From Hyphomonas sp. Mor2 (GTDB lineage Bacteria > Pseudomonadota > Alphaproteobacteria > Caulobacterales > Hyphomonadaceae), in NCBI RefSeq assembly GCF_001854405.1, contig NZ_CP017718.1, positions 1,240,001-1,304,000 of the forward strand: DNA of 64,000 nt, given 5' to 3'. Shown in pieces: positions 1-8,665 of this stretch. The notes beneath the pieces are model-generated. The model was given only the letters and a program-made list of their open reading frames with translations. It made no database searches and had not been told where the DNA came from. Each line of letters opens with the position of its first letter. Position 1 is the stretch's first letter. The translations under genes and the position numbers were made by a program.

Positions 1-1
1 G

Positions 2-601
2 TGCGGCCTGCTGGCGGGATTTGAACTGGTCTGCGCGGTCAATGAGAACAAAACGCTGGCAACCCTTCTGGAAGAGGGCGTGATGCAACGCGAGCAGGCT
101 GTTGCGACGCCGAGCCCGGCCATGGACATCTCCGTCCCGAGCAATTTTGAGCGTCTCTTCTTTGAAGTTGCCGGGCGCGATGGCGACGTGGTGCGACGGA
201 CTTATGAGCAGTATCGTCAATCGAGTTCCGCGATTTTGCCCGATTCAGTTCGCGGCCCGTTAGGATGTACCGGCTTTACTTCAAACGTGATCAGCAATGG
301 AGACACCCTGGCTGAAATGCGGACGTTCAAGGATCAGACCGGCGCACTTATCTGCCCGCACACAGCTGTGGGTACGGCAGCAAACCGTCGCCTGTCAGAG
401 ACCGACGCGACGACCGTGATCCTGTCCACCGCGCATGCCGCCAAGTTTCCGGAGACGGTGCTGGAGGCAACCGGAGAGGACGCGCCTCTGCCAAAACGAT
501 GTGAACAATTATTGTCGCGCGGCGAGGTATACGAGTGCGTCCCGAATGATCCAAAATTGATCAAGGATCAGATCCGCGGACATATGACCGCTGAGGCGTA
601 A
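2..601 (+). CDS. thrC: Threonine synthase, C-terminal part (partial)
   Basis: This reading frame is open from the window edge and ends at TAA 599-601, so the 5' part lies outside. Threonine synthase is a PLP enzyme that converts O-phosphohomoserine to threonine in the cytoplasm. The visible 199 residues match the C-terminal half of the family: an N-E-N-K stretch, then AMDISVPSNFERLFFE (the conserved substrate/PLP-domain segment), and near the end VILSTAHAAKFPE, which is very characteristic. The PLP lysine is not in view. The next gene starts 3 bases downstream on the same strand, so the two may be cotranscribed. The family call is confident; start and full length cannot be seen. Confidence 0.93.
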   Translation, partial: CGLLAGFELVCAVNENKTLATLLEEGVMQREQAVATPSPAMDISVPSNFERLFFEVAGRDGDVVRRTYEQYRQSSSAILPDSVRGPLGCTGFTSNVISNGDTLAEMRTFKDQTGALICPHTAVGTAANRRLSETDATTVILSTAHAAKFPETVLEATGEDAPLPKRCEQLLSRGEVYECVPNDPKLIKDQIRGHMTAEA

Positions 602-604
602 AAT

Positions 605-1606
605 ATGAGCGTACCAATTGGCGAATGGCAGTGGAACAAAAGCACCCAGCGACTAACTTTGTCGCTGGTGCCGCCATCGCTTGAACGGCTCCTGTCCGGC
701 GATTGGGCGCTCGACGATCTCAGCAATGTGTTAGATGGCCTGAGCCGTCAGCGCCTTCGCAACGGGCTGGAAACCCCAAATGGCGATGTCGCGCTGGAAC
801 TGGTCACGGCAGAGGGTAGTATTGTCCATCTCGCGGGCGGCGCCGTAGATGATTACTGGTCACGCGGCGTGATCCTCTCCGTTGGCGAAGCCACGGGCGA
901 AGCCGAAGACTCCGTGGTTGAGCTGCTTCCTCATTTTCAGCCTATTCTCTGCCTTCGCAGTCACCGGGTCGAGGGCTTCGAAGCCCTGGCGCGTTGGGAA
1001 GGGCAGGAAGGCGGGCACACGCCCGTCGGCGATACGCAAGGACTGGCGTCCTCGATGCTGATCCACGCGGCTGAGTCCCTGGTCAGCTTTCGCAAGGTGG
1101 CCCGCAATCCGAATCTGTTTGTCCAGGTCAATATTACCAGCCTCGATCTCGAGGATGGAGAATTGGTGGATCTGATCTCCGCGCTGCAGAGTGGGCACAG
1201 GCTGGCGCCGGGCTCGATCCGTCTGGAACTGACGGAACAGGATGCGCTGCGCGATACGCAGCAGACGCTGAACAGGCTGCATGACCTGAAGGCCGCCGGC
1301 GCAGGTATTGTGCTCGATGATTTTGGCTCAGGTCATTCCTCTTTCCAATGGTTGGCGGATCTGCCTGCAGACGCGTTGAAAGTGGATGCGTCGCTGATCA
1401 AGCAGCTCAGCAATCCTCGGGTCGAGACGATTCTCGAAGCCCTGACATTGATGGCTCGCCGTCTCGGCATGACCTCCACGGCAGAAGGCGTGGAAGACAA
1501 GGCGATGATGCCGCTTCTGCGCACACTGGGCTTTGATCATGCGCAAGGATTTGCGCTTGGTCGACCGATGTCGGCGAACAAGGCCGAAGCCTTTCTAAAC
1601 GCCTAG
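605..1606 (+). CDS. EAL-domain cyclic-di-GMP phosphodiesterase
   Basis: A 333-residue cytoplasmic protein. Residues 1-100 form a small N-terminal region of uncertain fold (possibly PAS-like). Residues 105-333 are an EAL domain, which hydrolyses the second messenger c-di-GMP to pGpG. The residues needed for metal binding and catalysis appear intact: E126 of the EAL motif (FEALARW), N176 (VNIT), E208/E211 (LELTE), D238-D239 (DDFGSG), K259 (LKVD), E294 (AEGVE) and Q314 (QGF). It should therefore be active rather than a degenerate sensor. There is no GGDEF domain and no membrane segment. It follows thrC by 3 bases, and its last 12 bases overlap the 3' end of the P450 gene on the other strand. Confidence 0.92.
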   Translation: MSVPIGEWQWNKSTQRLTLSLVPPSLERLLSGDWALDDLSNVLDGLSRQRLRNGLETPNGDVALELVTAEGSIVHLAGGAVDDYWSRGVILSVGEATGEAEDSVVELLPHFQPILCLRSHRVEGFEALARWEGQEGGHTPVGDTQGLASSMLIHAAESLVSFRKVARNPNLFVQVNITSLDLEDGELVDLISALQSGHRLAPGSIRLELTEQDALRDTQQTLNRLHDLKAAGAGIVLDDFGSGHSSFQWLADLPADALKVDASLIKQLSNPRVETILEALTLMARRLGMTSTAEGVEDKAMMPLLRTLGFDHAQGFALGRPMSANKAEAFLNA

Positions 1607-2926
1607 ATCGACTTCCAGCGTCGAGATCGCGTGCACGAAGTTGCTTGGCGCGAGCGAACTCTTTCCGGTCCAGCGAATGTTCGGGAACCGGCGCAAGATG
1701 TTCTGGTAAGCCGTCTCCAACTGCATGATGGCAACACGTTTGCCGAGGCAGACATGCGGACCATTGCCAAAGGCGAGGTGCTCATTGGCGTTTACGCGTT
1801 CAATATCAAAGGCGTTCGGATTCTCGAACTTAGCCGGATCACGATTAGCGGCGGCGTAATACATCACGACCTTGTCGCCTTCGCTGAGCGCCTGTCCACC
1901 AAGCGTGGTCGACTTGGTCACGGTTCGGCGCATATAGGTGACCGGGCTCACCATTCGGATCGCTTCATTCACGAAATTCTTGAACAGGTCAGGATTGGCG
2001 ATCAGTTTCTCGCGTTGATCCATATGCTTTGAGAGCAGCTTCATCGTCCCGGAAAGGGAGTTGCGTGTCGTGTCATTCCCAGCAAACACAATGAGCAACC
2101 AGGATCCATCCAGGAACTCATCAGAAAGTAGCTCACCATCAATCTCGGCGTTTGCGATTGCGCTCAGCAGATCATTGCGTGGGTTCTTCCGGCGTTCCAG
2201 CAATTGATGGCGCCCGAAATCGAACAGGGCTTGGATCTCATTCATGAATTCCATGATCTGTTCAGGCGACAGGTTGCCGAGGCCTTCCTGCTGGGCCTGG
2301 TATTGGGCGTTTTCCAGATAGTGCATCCAATGCACCAGTTTTGGCCGGTCGGCTTCAGGAACGCCCAGGATCTCGCACAGCGTGAATAGAGGCAGCTCCG
2401 CGGAGAACATCTCCACCATGTCGACGACTGGCCCTTTGCGCTCCATTTCATCGAGCAGGGCGTTGACCTGCGCGTCGACTTTCTTCTTGAGTTCGGCCAC
2501 ATAATCCGGACGGAACCAGGCCATGTGCTCCATGCGGAGCGGCGTATGATGCGGTCGGTCGAGATTGATGAGCGAATTCAAAGAAGATGAGTGGAGCAGG
2601 GGATGGCGGGGAATCTCCGGCAGCCCATAGGACATCAGGATCCCGCCCCGCTGAGATGAGAAGGTCGCTGGATCCAGCTCGACCTGTTTGATCAGCTCAT
2701 ACTCTGTCAAAGCCCAGAAACCGCGCCCATACTCTTCCGGATGCCACATGATCGGCGCTTCGCTGCGCATCTTGTCAAAGGCCTCGAACGTGTAGCCATC
2801 ATTGCTGGAGAACACATCCGGTTCGCTTAACGCGACAGGCGGCTCCAACGCATAAATCGGCGGATTGCTGGGTGGCGCCGGCGGCGTTTCCACCTGGTAA
2901 GTGTCGGTAACGTTCTGAAAGCCCAT
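1595..2926 (-). CDS. Cytochrome P450
   Basis: A soluble bacterial-type P450 of 443 residues, a haem-thiolate monooxygenase. Hallmarks are the I-helix oxygen-activation motif FAGNDTTRNS (about residues 284-293), the K-helix ExxR (EAIR), and the haem loop FGNGPHVCLG at about 386-395 with the cysteine ligand near 393. There is no signal peptide or anchor. The start at 2926 was chosen because a GGAG-type ribosome site lies just upstream; a longer frame to 2965 lacks support. The I-helix resembles hydroxylases of alkanes, terpenes or sterol side chains (CYP153/CYP125-like), but the substrate cannot be deduced. No ferredoxin or ferredoxin reductase is adjacent, so electrons must come from a distant gene. 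Confidence 0.93.
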   Translation of the reverse strand: MGFQNVTDTYQVETPPAPPSNPPIYALEPPVALSEPDVFSSNDGYTFEAFDKMRSEAPIMWHPEEYGRGFWALTEYELIKQVELDPATFSSQRGGILMSYGLPEIPRHPLLHSSSLNSLINLDRPHHTPLRMEHMAWFRPDYVAELKKKVDAQVNALLDEMERKGPVVDMVEMFSAELPLFTLCEILGVPEADRPKLVHWMHYLENAQYQAQQEGLGNLSPEQIMEFMNEIQALFDFGRHQLLERRKNPRNDLLSAIANAEIDGELLSDEFLDGSWLLIVFAGNDTTRNSLSGTMKLLSKHMDQREKLIANPDLFKNFVNEAIRMVSPVTYMRRTVTKSTTLGGQALSEGDKVVMYYAAANRDPAKFENPNAFDIERVNANEHLAFGNGPHVCLGKRVAIMQLETAYQNILRRFPNIRWTGKSSLAPSNFVHAISTLEVDLGV

Positions 2927-3006
2927 GTGATTGCTCCTTCGCGCGAAGTGTCGCACCGACCGCACAGAGACGGGTCCGTGTCATCCAGCTCGAGGAAGAG
3001 ACTAGC

Positions 3007-3894
3007 TCAACGCTTTCGTGCGTGAAGCCGTGCCCTCGCGGGACCTTTCCGGCGCTCGCGCGCGGGTTTCTCTTCCGTCGGTAAAAGATGGCTCGGGACA
3101 AATTCCGCGAGGGCGGAACGCAGGTCCTCACCGGAGATCTCTTCAACCGCACCCGGCCGCAGATCAGCCAGTTCAAACGGCCCATATTGGACTCGGATCA
3201 GGCGATTGACCTGCAGCCCGAGATGCTCAAGCGCCTTTCGAACTTCTCGATTCTTCCCCTCACTGAGACGGACATTGATCCAGTTGTTCGATCCGGTTTC
3301 GCGCTCCAGCTCCGCTTCGATCGCCGTGTAGCGCGTCCCATCATCCAATGTGATACCGCCTTTCAGCGTATCGAGCTGGTCTTGTGTGATCTTGCCATGC
3401 GCGCGGGCCCGATAATGGCGCACGAAGCCTGTCTTGGGCAGCTCCATGGCGCGGGCTAGACCGCCATCATTGGTCAGCAGCAGGATGCCTTCCGTCGTTA
3501 AATCCAGACGGCCGATCGTAATGGTTCGTGGGAGGGACTTTGGCAGCTCTTCGAATATCGTGCGGCGCCCTTCCGGATCGGATGTCGTGGTAATGAGACC
3601 AGACGGCTTGTGGTATCGCCAGACGCGCGTTTGCTCATGTGCCTTGACCGGCTTGCCATTGACGCGGATGTCTTCGCGTCCGGTCACCTTGAAAGCGGGA
3701 GTGGTGAGTTTGCGGCCATTGATCCGCACTTCGCCGCGCTCGATCATGGCTTCTGCTTCGCGCCGAGAGGCAATACCAGCCCGGGCCAGGTATTTTGCGA
3801 TCCGTTCGCCGTCCTGCCAGTCACGATCCGGGCCGGACGTGCGCTTGCTAGGGCGGCTTTTGCGTTTTCGGTTCGTCTCACGACGGTCCGTCAT
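3007..3894 (-). CDS. rluB: 23S rRNA pseudouridine synthase, RluB/RsuA family
   Basis: A 295-residue RNA-modifying enzyme. The basic N-terminal tail (about 25 residues, many Lys/Arg) is followed by an S4 RNA-binding domain (about 30-80: LARAGIASRREAEAMIERG). The catalytic domain contains the signature GRLDLTTEGILLLTNDGG, where the aspartate is the nucleophile. A second basic tail of about 40 residues closes the protein. RluB isomerises uridine 2605 of 23S rRNA (E. coli numbering). Length and S4 domain favour RluB over RluE, while RluF or RsuA are less likely alternatives. It lies between the P450 and a small membrane-protein gene on the same strand. Confidence 0.88.
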   Translation of the reverse strand: MTDRRETNRKRKSRPSKRTSGPDRDWQDGERIAKYLARAGIASRREAEAMIERGEVRINGRKLTTPAFKVTGREDIRVNGKPVKAHEQTRVWRYHKPSGLITTTSDPEGRRTIFEELPKSLPRTITIGRLDLTTEGILLLTNDGGLARAMELPKTGFVRHYRARAHGKITQDQLDTLKGGITLDDGTRYTAIEAELERETGSNNWINVRLSEGKNREVRKALEHLGLQVNRLIRVQYGPFELADLRPGAVEEISGEDLRSALAEFVPSHLLPTEEKPARERRKGPARARLHARKR

Positions 3895-3903
3895 ATGAGG
3901 CTC

Positions 3904-4323
3904 CTATCCGGATGAGAGTCCAAAGACCGGGGCCAGAATGGCAAATCCGAGCGCCAGTTCCAAGGGGATCCAGACAGGGATCAGCCCTTTCTCACGATTT
4001 TCTTTCCCGTCCAGCAACAGTGACAGGAAACGCCCGAGACCTGCGCCGATCCATCCCATGGCCACCGGGAACAGCGCAAACACCTTGTATTGAAGCGCCA
4101 GCGCGTCTTGCAACAGAATGATCATGACCGTCAGATGGATCAGCAATAGCAAGCCGCCATAAGTGGCGCGAAACTCGGAAAAACCGCCGGGTTTCTCCGG
4201 GTCAGGATCCGCGACAAGTCGAACGACGCCTGCGGCCCATTTCGGGACGAACAAAGCGCCAAGACCAAGCGCGGCACAAAACCCGAGCGCAATGATCGAA
4301 ATGAGTTCAAGAAAGGGGGGCAT
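3904..4323 (-). CDS. Small integral membrane protein, DUF4345-like
   Basis: A 139-residue protein with four predicted membrane segments: about 7-27, 53-72, 82-100 and 117-136. A cytoplasmic or periplasmic loop carries a charged stretch (DPDPEKPGGFSEFRATYGG) that resembles the conserved motif of DUF4345 proteins. No catalytic residues are evident and no function is known. It ends 9 bases before the start of the rRNA pseudouridine synthase gene on the same strand, so the two may be cotranscribed. The family assignment is by eye and moderate. Confidence 0.7.
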   Translation of the reverse strand: MPPFLELISIIALGFCAALGLGALFVPKWAAGVVRLVADPDPEKPGGFSEFRATYGGLLLLIHLTVMIILLQDALALQYKVFALFPVAMGWIGAGLGRFLSLLLDGKENREKGLIPVWIPLELALGFAILAPVFGLSSG

Positions 4324-4383
4324 GCATGACCTCCAGGCTAGACTGCTGAAGACAATAGGGCGGGGCGCACCAATTGACAGCGT

Positions 4384-5343
4384 TTATGTGATTCCAGCGC
4401 TCTTCCAGGCATCTTTTGGCCAGCGTCGGTGTTGCCAGAACCATTGACCGGGATTGCGGCGCACTTCTTCCTCGACAAAGGCCGAGATGCGTTTGACGCA
4501 GGCGATCAGGTCCGCTTCTGCGTGCCCGGTATTGTCCGGAACGAAGGGCGGATGCACGGTCACCTGAAAGCGCGCCGGGCCGGTCCGCCGCGTCGAGATG
4601 GGGACGATCGGCACGCCGTATTTCAATGCCAATCGGGAGGGTCCCTGCGCCGTCATGGCATTGTAACCAAAAAACGGGATGGCCAGACCTTCATTGAATT
4701 TCTGATCATTCATCAACGCCACGACCCGCCCCGCACTCAGAGCGCGCATCAATTCGCGCGTTCCGGCCCCCTTTGGAGCCAGCACGCCGATGCCGTAATC
4801 ATGACGCACCTTGTTGAGGCGGCGGTCAATGAATGGATTGTTGAGCGCGCGATAGGTCACCAGACAATCCACCGGCCGTCGACAGATGGCGGCGGCCATG
4901 ACTTCCCAATTGGCGAAATGTCCTGCGACGATAACAGCGCCGCGATCGGCTTTTTCGATCGCATCCAGGTGCTCGGTGCCGACGACCTCTACGCGATCGC
5001 CGTCATAGGGATGGATCTTGGGCAAATGTGGAAGCTCGCCTGCCGTGCGGCCAACGCTTTCCCAGGCTTGTTTGGCAATCTCCGTCCGCGTTTCCTCATC
5101 CATATCCGGAAAGGCGAGCTGCAGGTTTCGGTGCACGGTCTTGTTTTGGGAGAACAAAGGCCCGATCGTCTTGAACAACCAGCCGAGAAAGTTCGAAGCG
5201 CGGTCCGCCCCCAGTGCTTTCATTGGCCACCAGTAAACAACATCCCAGGCCAGGGCTTCAAATCTCCAGCCCATGCGCTGCATGAACGTCGAACGATTGT
5301 CGATGTCCTTTGGCCGAATGTATTGTTGTGCCGCTTTAGTCAT
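4384..5343 (-). CDS. Lipid A biosynthesis acyltransferase (LpxL/HtrB family)
   Basis: A 319-residue inner-membrane-associated acyltransferase of the LpxL/LpxM/HtrB family, which adds secondary fatty acids to Kdo-lipid A precursors. The catalytic H-x4-E motif is present as GHFANWE (about residues 141-147), and later blocks LMNDQKFNEG and IPFFG fit the family. The start ATG at 5343 overlaps the 3' end of lpxK by 8 bases, so translation is probably coupled. The neighbours lpxK and waaA support a role in lipid A rather than phospholipid acylation. Which acyl chain and position are used cannot be told. Confidence 0.9.
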   Translation of the reverse strand: MTKAAQQYIRPKDIDNRSTFMQRMGWRFEALAWDVVYWWPMKALGADRASNFLGWLFKTIGPLFSQNKTVHRNLQLAFPDMDEETRTEIAKQAWESVGRTAGELPHLPKIHPYDGDRVEVVGTEHLDAIEKADRGAVIVAGHFANWEVMAAAICRRPVDCLVTYRALNNPFIDRRLNKVRHDYGIGVLAPKGAGTRELMRALSAGRVVALMNDQKFNEGLAIPFFGYNAMTAQGPSRLALKYGVPIVPISTRRTGPARFQVTVHPPFVPDNTGHAEADLIACVKRISAFVEEEVRRNPGQWFWQHRRWPKDAWKSAGIT

Positions 5344-6337
5344 GGGAGCCGGGTTTGATCACATCTGCTAGCAGTCTGTCGAGATCTTCTCTGCGCTCAA
5401 AGACCACCTCTACCGGCAGCGTGACGATGTCCTTACGCTGATCCGGAGACATACGAGCGAGATCTTTTTCCGTCGTCATCAGGCTGGCGTCATAATCCTC
5501 CGCGAGCCGGTGCAGATAGTTCAGATCGCCACTGGTGAACCTGTGATGGTCCGGGAAAGGGACAGCATCGCGCAGATCGACGTTCATGGACTTGAGGGTA
5601 TCGAAGAATTTTTCAGGACGCCCGATGCCAGCAAAGGCGACATAGGGTTTCTCGGCTGGAGCCGACGTCGCTTCGAGCGCGCCGTTAAACACAGGCAAGC
5701 CACTCGCGCCAATTTGCTCGGGAGGTTGGCCATAGCCCATCACAATGATCGCATCGGCGCGGGCCAGACCTCGCTCGACCGGTTCGCGCAAAGGCCCCTT
5801 GGGGATCACGTGCCCGTTCCCGAATCCCGCTGCGGCGTCGACGACAATGATCGAAAAATCCTTGTGCAGGCCAGGGTTCTGGTGGCCATCATCCATGATG
5901 ATGATATCGACCCCGTCATTTGACATCATCTGCCCCGTTGCGGCGCGATCCGCGCCGATCCAGGATTCCCCCGACTGGGCGAGCATGATGGGTTCGTCGC
6001 CAACGTCATCGGCGGTGTGTGTCTCCGGATCGACCTTGAGCGGACCCTTGAGTTTGCCTTTGTACCCACGACTGAGTGAAGCCACGCGCAGGTCTGTTGT
6101 CTGGGAGTAGTGATCCCGCAGCGCGGCAACAACCGGACTCTTGCCAACTCCGCCGGCAGTCAGGTTGCCGACACAAATCACGATCGGTCGAACTTTCAGG
6201 GGTTCGCCTCTGGCCACTCTGCGGTGTGTGGCTTCCGCATAAATCCAGGCGAGGGGACTCAGAAGAAACCGCAGCAAAGGCGCGGCTTCCCGTGATCGCG
6301 GGTCGACTTCTCGGGCCCAGAATCTCGGTTCTCTCAT
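5336..6337 (-). CDS. lpxK: Tetraacyldisaccharide 4'-kinase
   Basis: A 333-residue membrane-associated kinase that phosphorylates the 4' position of the lipid A disaccharide precursor using ATP. An N-terminal hydrophobic segment (about 20-38) precedes the P-loop GNLTAGGVGKSP (about residues 57-68). Later blocks DDGHQNPGL and TTEKDLARM are typical of LpxK. Its start overlaps the waaA stop by 4 bases and its end overlaps the acyltransferase start by 8 bases, so the three genes form a tightly coupled lipid A/Kdo operon read leftwards. Confidence 0.96.
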   Translation of the reverse strand: MREPRFWAREVDPRSREAAPLLRFLLSPLAWIYAEATHRRVARGEPLKVRPIVICVGNLTAGGVGKSPVVAALRDHYSQTTDLRVASLSRGYKGKLKGPLKVDPETHTADDVGDEPIMLAQSGESWIGADRAATGQMMSNDGVDIIIMDDGHQNPGLHKDFSIIVVDAAAGFGNGHVIPKGPLREPVERGLARADAIIVMGYGQPPEQIGASGLPVFNGALEATSAPAEKPYVAFAGIGRPEKFFDTLKSMNVDLRDAVPFPDHHRFTSGDLNYLHRLAEDYDASLMTTEKDLARMSPDQRKDIVTLPVEVVFERREDLDRLLADVIKPGSHD

Positions 6338-7614
6338 GACACTAACCCGGCACGCTTATGCAAGGGGTGCAGAAGGTCGAGGGTTTTCGCCATCGGGCCC
6401 AATGCATCGGCTTCCAATACTTGCGTCAATTCAGCAGAAACCGGCATTGCTGGAAAGGCCTCAGCCAGGGCGCTGGCATCCTCGACAATGCTGAAGCCCT
6501 GGTGGCCGTTCAAGCGTTCGCTCAGATCCTTGAAATTGAACAGGCTCGGGCCGGTCAGGATCGGTTTGCCGAGACGCAGCGCTTCGAGCGGGTTGTGACC
6601 TCCGACCCCCGGCGCGTGTCCGCCGCCGAGATAAACTGTATCCGCCAGCCGATACCAAAGTCCCATTTCACCCATCGTGTCGGCCAGGAGAATGTTCGTG
6701 ACGGAAGTGACGGGATCGCGTTCAGACCGCCGCGAGATCGCAAACTTGGTGCACGAGAGCAGGGCGTCCACTTCATCTCCCCGATCCGGGTGGCGCGGTG
6801 CGATAATCAGAAACGTCTCGGGCGGAAGCTGCATGTACGCATCCAGAACCAGCGCTTCTTCGCCTGCATGTGTGGACGCTGCCAAGAGCACGCTTCGAGC
6901 GCCAATCGCGGCCTGCATTTCAGTGAGTTCTAGCTCGTCAACGGCTGGCGCCGGCAGAGCCGATTTCAGGTTTCCGGGATTGGCAATGTTGGTCTCCGAC
7001 AATGCCTCGAGGCCCGTCTTTGTTTGCATGTCGGCTGCGATCAGGATGTCGAAACATTTGAAGATACGCCGGGCCGTTCTCCGCCAGCGCATCCAACCTT
7101 TGATACTGTTCTCCGTCATCCGCGCATTGATGAGGGCGCAGGGGATCGATCGGCGGTTGAGCTGAAGCAATAGATTGGGCCAGATTTCGCCCTCCGCGAA
7201 GATTGCAAGGTCCGGGTTCCAATGGTTCACGAAGCGCTTGGCCCCGCCTGGAGAATCGAGGGGCGCCATTTGCTGGACGCCCGTGATCTTCTTCAGTTCT
7301 GGATCGTCTGAAAAGGCCGTTGCCACCAGATTAGCGGCGGTTTTGGTCTGGCACGTCATCAGCACGCTGAAATCATCCAGGCCAGACCGAATGTATCGCC
7401 GGACAAGCTCCAGAAGGAGCTGGCTTTCGCCAACACTCGCCGCGTGTAGCCAGAGAAGCTTTCCGTCCGGGCGCGCAGGCAAGGTCTTGGCCCGGCGCTC
7501 ATTCAACCGTCCTTCGGCTTCTTTACCGGACCGGACGCGCGACCGAAAGAAAACGCCCAGGAAGGGCGCAATCAACAAGGTAATGGTTTTGTATAGATAC
7601 AGGCCAAGCGTCAT
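6334..7614 (-). CDS. waaA: Kdo transferase (3-deoxy-D-manno-octulosonic acid transferase)
   Basis: A 426-residue glycosyltransferase (GT30 family) that transfers Kdo from CMP-Kdo to lipid A precursor at the inner membrane. One N-terminal membrane anchor (about 1-22) is followed by the conserved LWLHAASVGE block with its catalytic-type glutamate. The C-terminal GT-B half includes YLGGGHAPGVGGHNPLEA, and FAEGEIWPNLL lies between them. It is the first gene of the waaA-lpxK-lpxL-like run. A possible 48-residue membrane peptide is encoded 45 bases upstream on the same strand. Confidence 0.96.
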   Translation of the reverse strand: MTLGLYLYKTITLLIAPFLGVFFRSRVRSGKEAEGRLNERRAKTLPARPDGKLLWLHAASVGESQLLLELVRRYIRSGLDDFSVLMTCQTKTAANLVATAFSDDPELKKITGVQQMAPLDSPGGAKRFVNHWNPDLAIFAEGEIWPNLLLQLNRRSIPCALINARMTENSIKGWMRWRRTARRIFKCFDILIAADMQTKTGLEALSETNIANPGNLKSALPAPAVDELELTEMQAAIGARSVLLAASTHAGEEALVLDAYMQLPPETFLIIAPRHPDRGDEVDALLSCTKFAISRRSERDPVTSVTNILLADTMGEMGLWYRLADTVYLGGGHAPGVGGHNPLEALRLGKPILTGPSLFNFKDLSERLNGHQGFSIVEDASALAEAFPAMPVSAELTQVLEADALGPMAKTLDLLHPLHKRAGLVS

Positions 7615-7659
7615 CGCGCTCTTATAGACCGATTGGCGGGCTTTCGCCCACCTCTAGTC

Positions 7660-7806
7660 TCAGCCAATAAAAGCGATGGCGCTGCTATTTGGCGCGTCTG
7701 CTCTGGAATCGTCTGAGTCGTTCCCATCAGGCGCAACAGAGAAACCCATCCAGGCGAGCAGGACGGCGATTGTAAAATTTCGAACAGCGACAAAGAAGCT
7801 GGTCAT
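7660..7806 (-). CDS. Possible small membrane/exported peptide (48 aa)
   Basis: A short reading frame (ATG at 7806-7804, TGA at 7662-7660) encodes 48 residues. It begins MTSFFVAVRNFTIAVLLAW, a hydrophobic signal or anchor segment, and has an acidic tail rich in Asp and Ser (DGNDSDDSRAD). A good ribosome site (GAGGGG) sits 6 bases before the ATG. It lies 45 bases upstream of waaA on the same strand and could be the first gene of the lipid A operon. No family is recognised. The combination of ribosome site, start and amphipathic layout is the only support, so it may not be real. Confidence 0.45.
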   Translation of the reverse strand: MTSFFVAVRNFTIAVLLAWMGFSVAPDGNDSDDSRADAPNSSAIAFIG

Positions 7807-7897
7807 GATAAACCCCTCGAATTATCGAATATCATTAAACCAGAATCGTCTTAACGAAAAGGGGCGTCAGCAGATAAAATTGCATTGGACCTCAAGA

Positions 7898-8275
7898 ATG
7901 AAGATCGACATCGAACATCTGCTGAACATGACGGGCGGGGATGCAAACCTGGCCGATGAGGTGCTGGAAATCTTTCGCGGTCAATCCGAAACCTGGGGGC
8001 GCATGTTGTCCGCTGATCTCGGCCAGAAGGAATGGGCGGATGCAGCACATGCGCTGAAAGGCGCAGCGCTCAGTATAGGTGCAGCAGAGTTCGCAGAAGC
8101 CTGCGCAGACGTTGAAAAACGGGGCAGGGGGGAAGCGCCAGTGTCGAGGGTCGAAGCCGCGACGCTGCTTTCGGCGCTCAAGGATGATCTCGTCCGTGTA
8201 ATCGAGGCGTGCGCCCGTGCCAGTTATGAATTGTCCAAGCCCGGCTTGAGCCGATCAAAGGATTCAAATTCATAA
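7898..8275 (+). CDS. Histidine-phosphotransfer (HPt) domain protein
   Basis: A 125-residue stand-alone HPt protein that would shuttle phosphate between a hybrid sensor kinase and response regulators. The phosphorylated histidine is H51 in AAHALKGAALSIGA, in the usual four-helix-bundle setting with small residues after it. ATG 7898 was chosen because the domain begins there; upstream in-frame starts (for example 7805) would add a non-homologous tail and would overlap the opposite-strand small peptide. The ribosome site is weak. No kinase or receiver gene is near. Its last 52 bases overlap the 3' end of the chorismate mutase gene on the other strand. Confidence 0.85.
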   Translation: MKIDIEHLLNMTGGDANLADEVLEIFRGQSETWGRMLSADLGQKEWADAAHALKGAALSIGAAEFAEACADVEKRGRGEAPVSRVEAATLLSALKDDLVRVIEACARASYELSKPGLSRSKDSNS

Positions 8276-8598
8276 GCGATGCATCGGTCAATCAGCGTGC
8301 GCCAGACCGGTTCCGCGATGGCGGGTGACAAGCCCTGACGCTCGGCCTCGGCTTTCACCTTGCTCACAACATCCTCGATCCGCGGCCGATCCAGGACAGC
8401 TTTTCGCTGACCTTTGATCCGGGCGGCAGCGTCCATGAAGGACTGTCGCTCTTCCAGAAGACCGACAAGAATTCGATCTATGCGATCCACTTCATGGCGA
8501 ACGTCCGCCATGGTTTCGGCTGTTTCGGCCGTGTGTCGCTGTTGATCGGTTTTATCCATCGATTTGAGCATCGCATCTGACCCTTGTTTATGGTCCAT
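8224..8598 (-). CDS. Chorismate mutase, AroQ type
   Basis: A 124-residue monofunctional chorismate mutase of the all-helical AroQ class, which converts chorismate to prephenate for Phe/Tyr synthesis. The family pattern is visible: R-x-E-V-D-R-I-D-R-x-L-x-x-L-L, then the conserved Lys/Arg region AARIKGQRKAV, then DRPRIEDVVSKV, and a C-terminal helix ending WRTLIDRCIAYEF. There is no exported leader and no fused dehydratase or dehydrogenase domain. Starts at 8658 or 8571 are also possible. The 3' end overlaps the convergent HPt gene by 52 bases. Confidence 0.88.
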   Translation of the reverse strand: MDHKQGSDAMLKSMDKTDQQRHTAETAETMADVRHEVDRIDRILVGLLEERQSFMDAAARIKGQRKAVLDRPRIEDVVSKVKAEAERQGLSPAIAEPVWRTLIDRCIAYEFESFDRLKPGLDNS

Positions 8599-8665
8599 AT
8601 CTAAGATCTTCCCCGACAAAAGCGATGCGGTGCTGCGACGCGCCACAAAACGGCTCAAATGAAAT

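Noticed and set aside
4429-5358. Plus-strand open frame of 309 codons
   Set aside because: Antisense to the LpxL-family gene, which has its catalytic motif and operon context.
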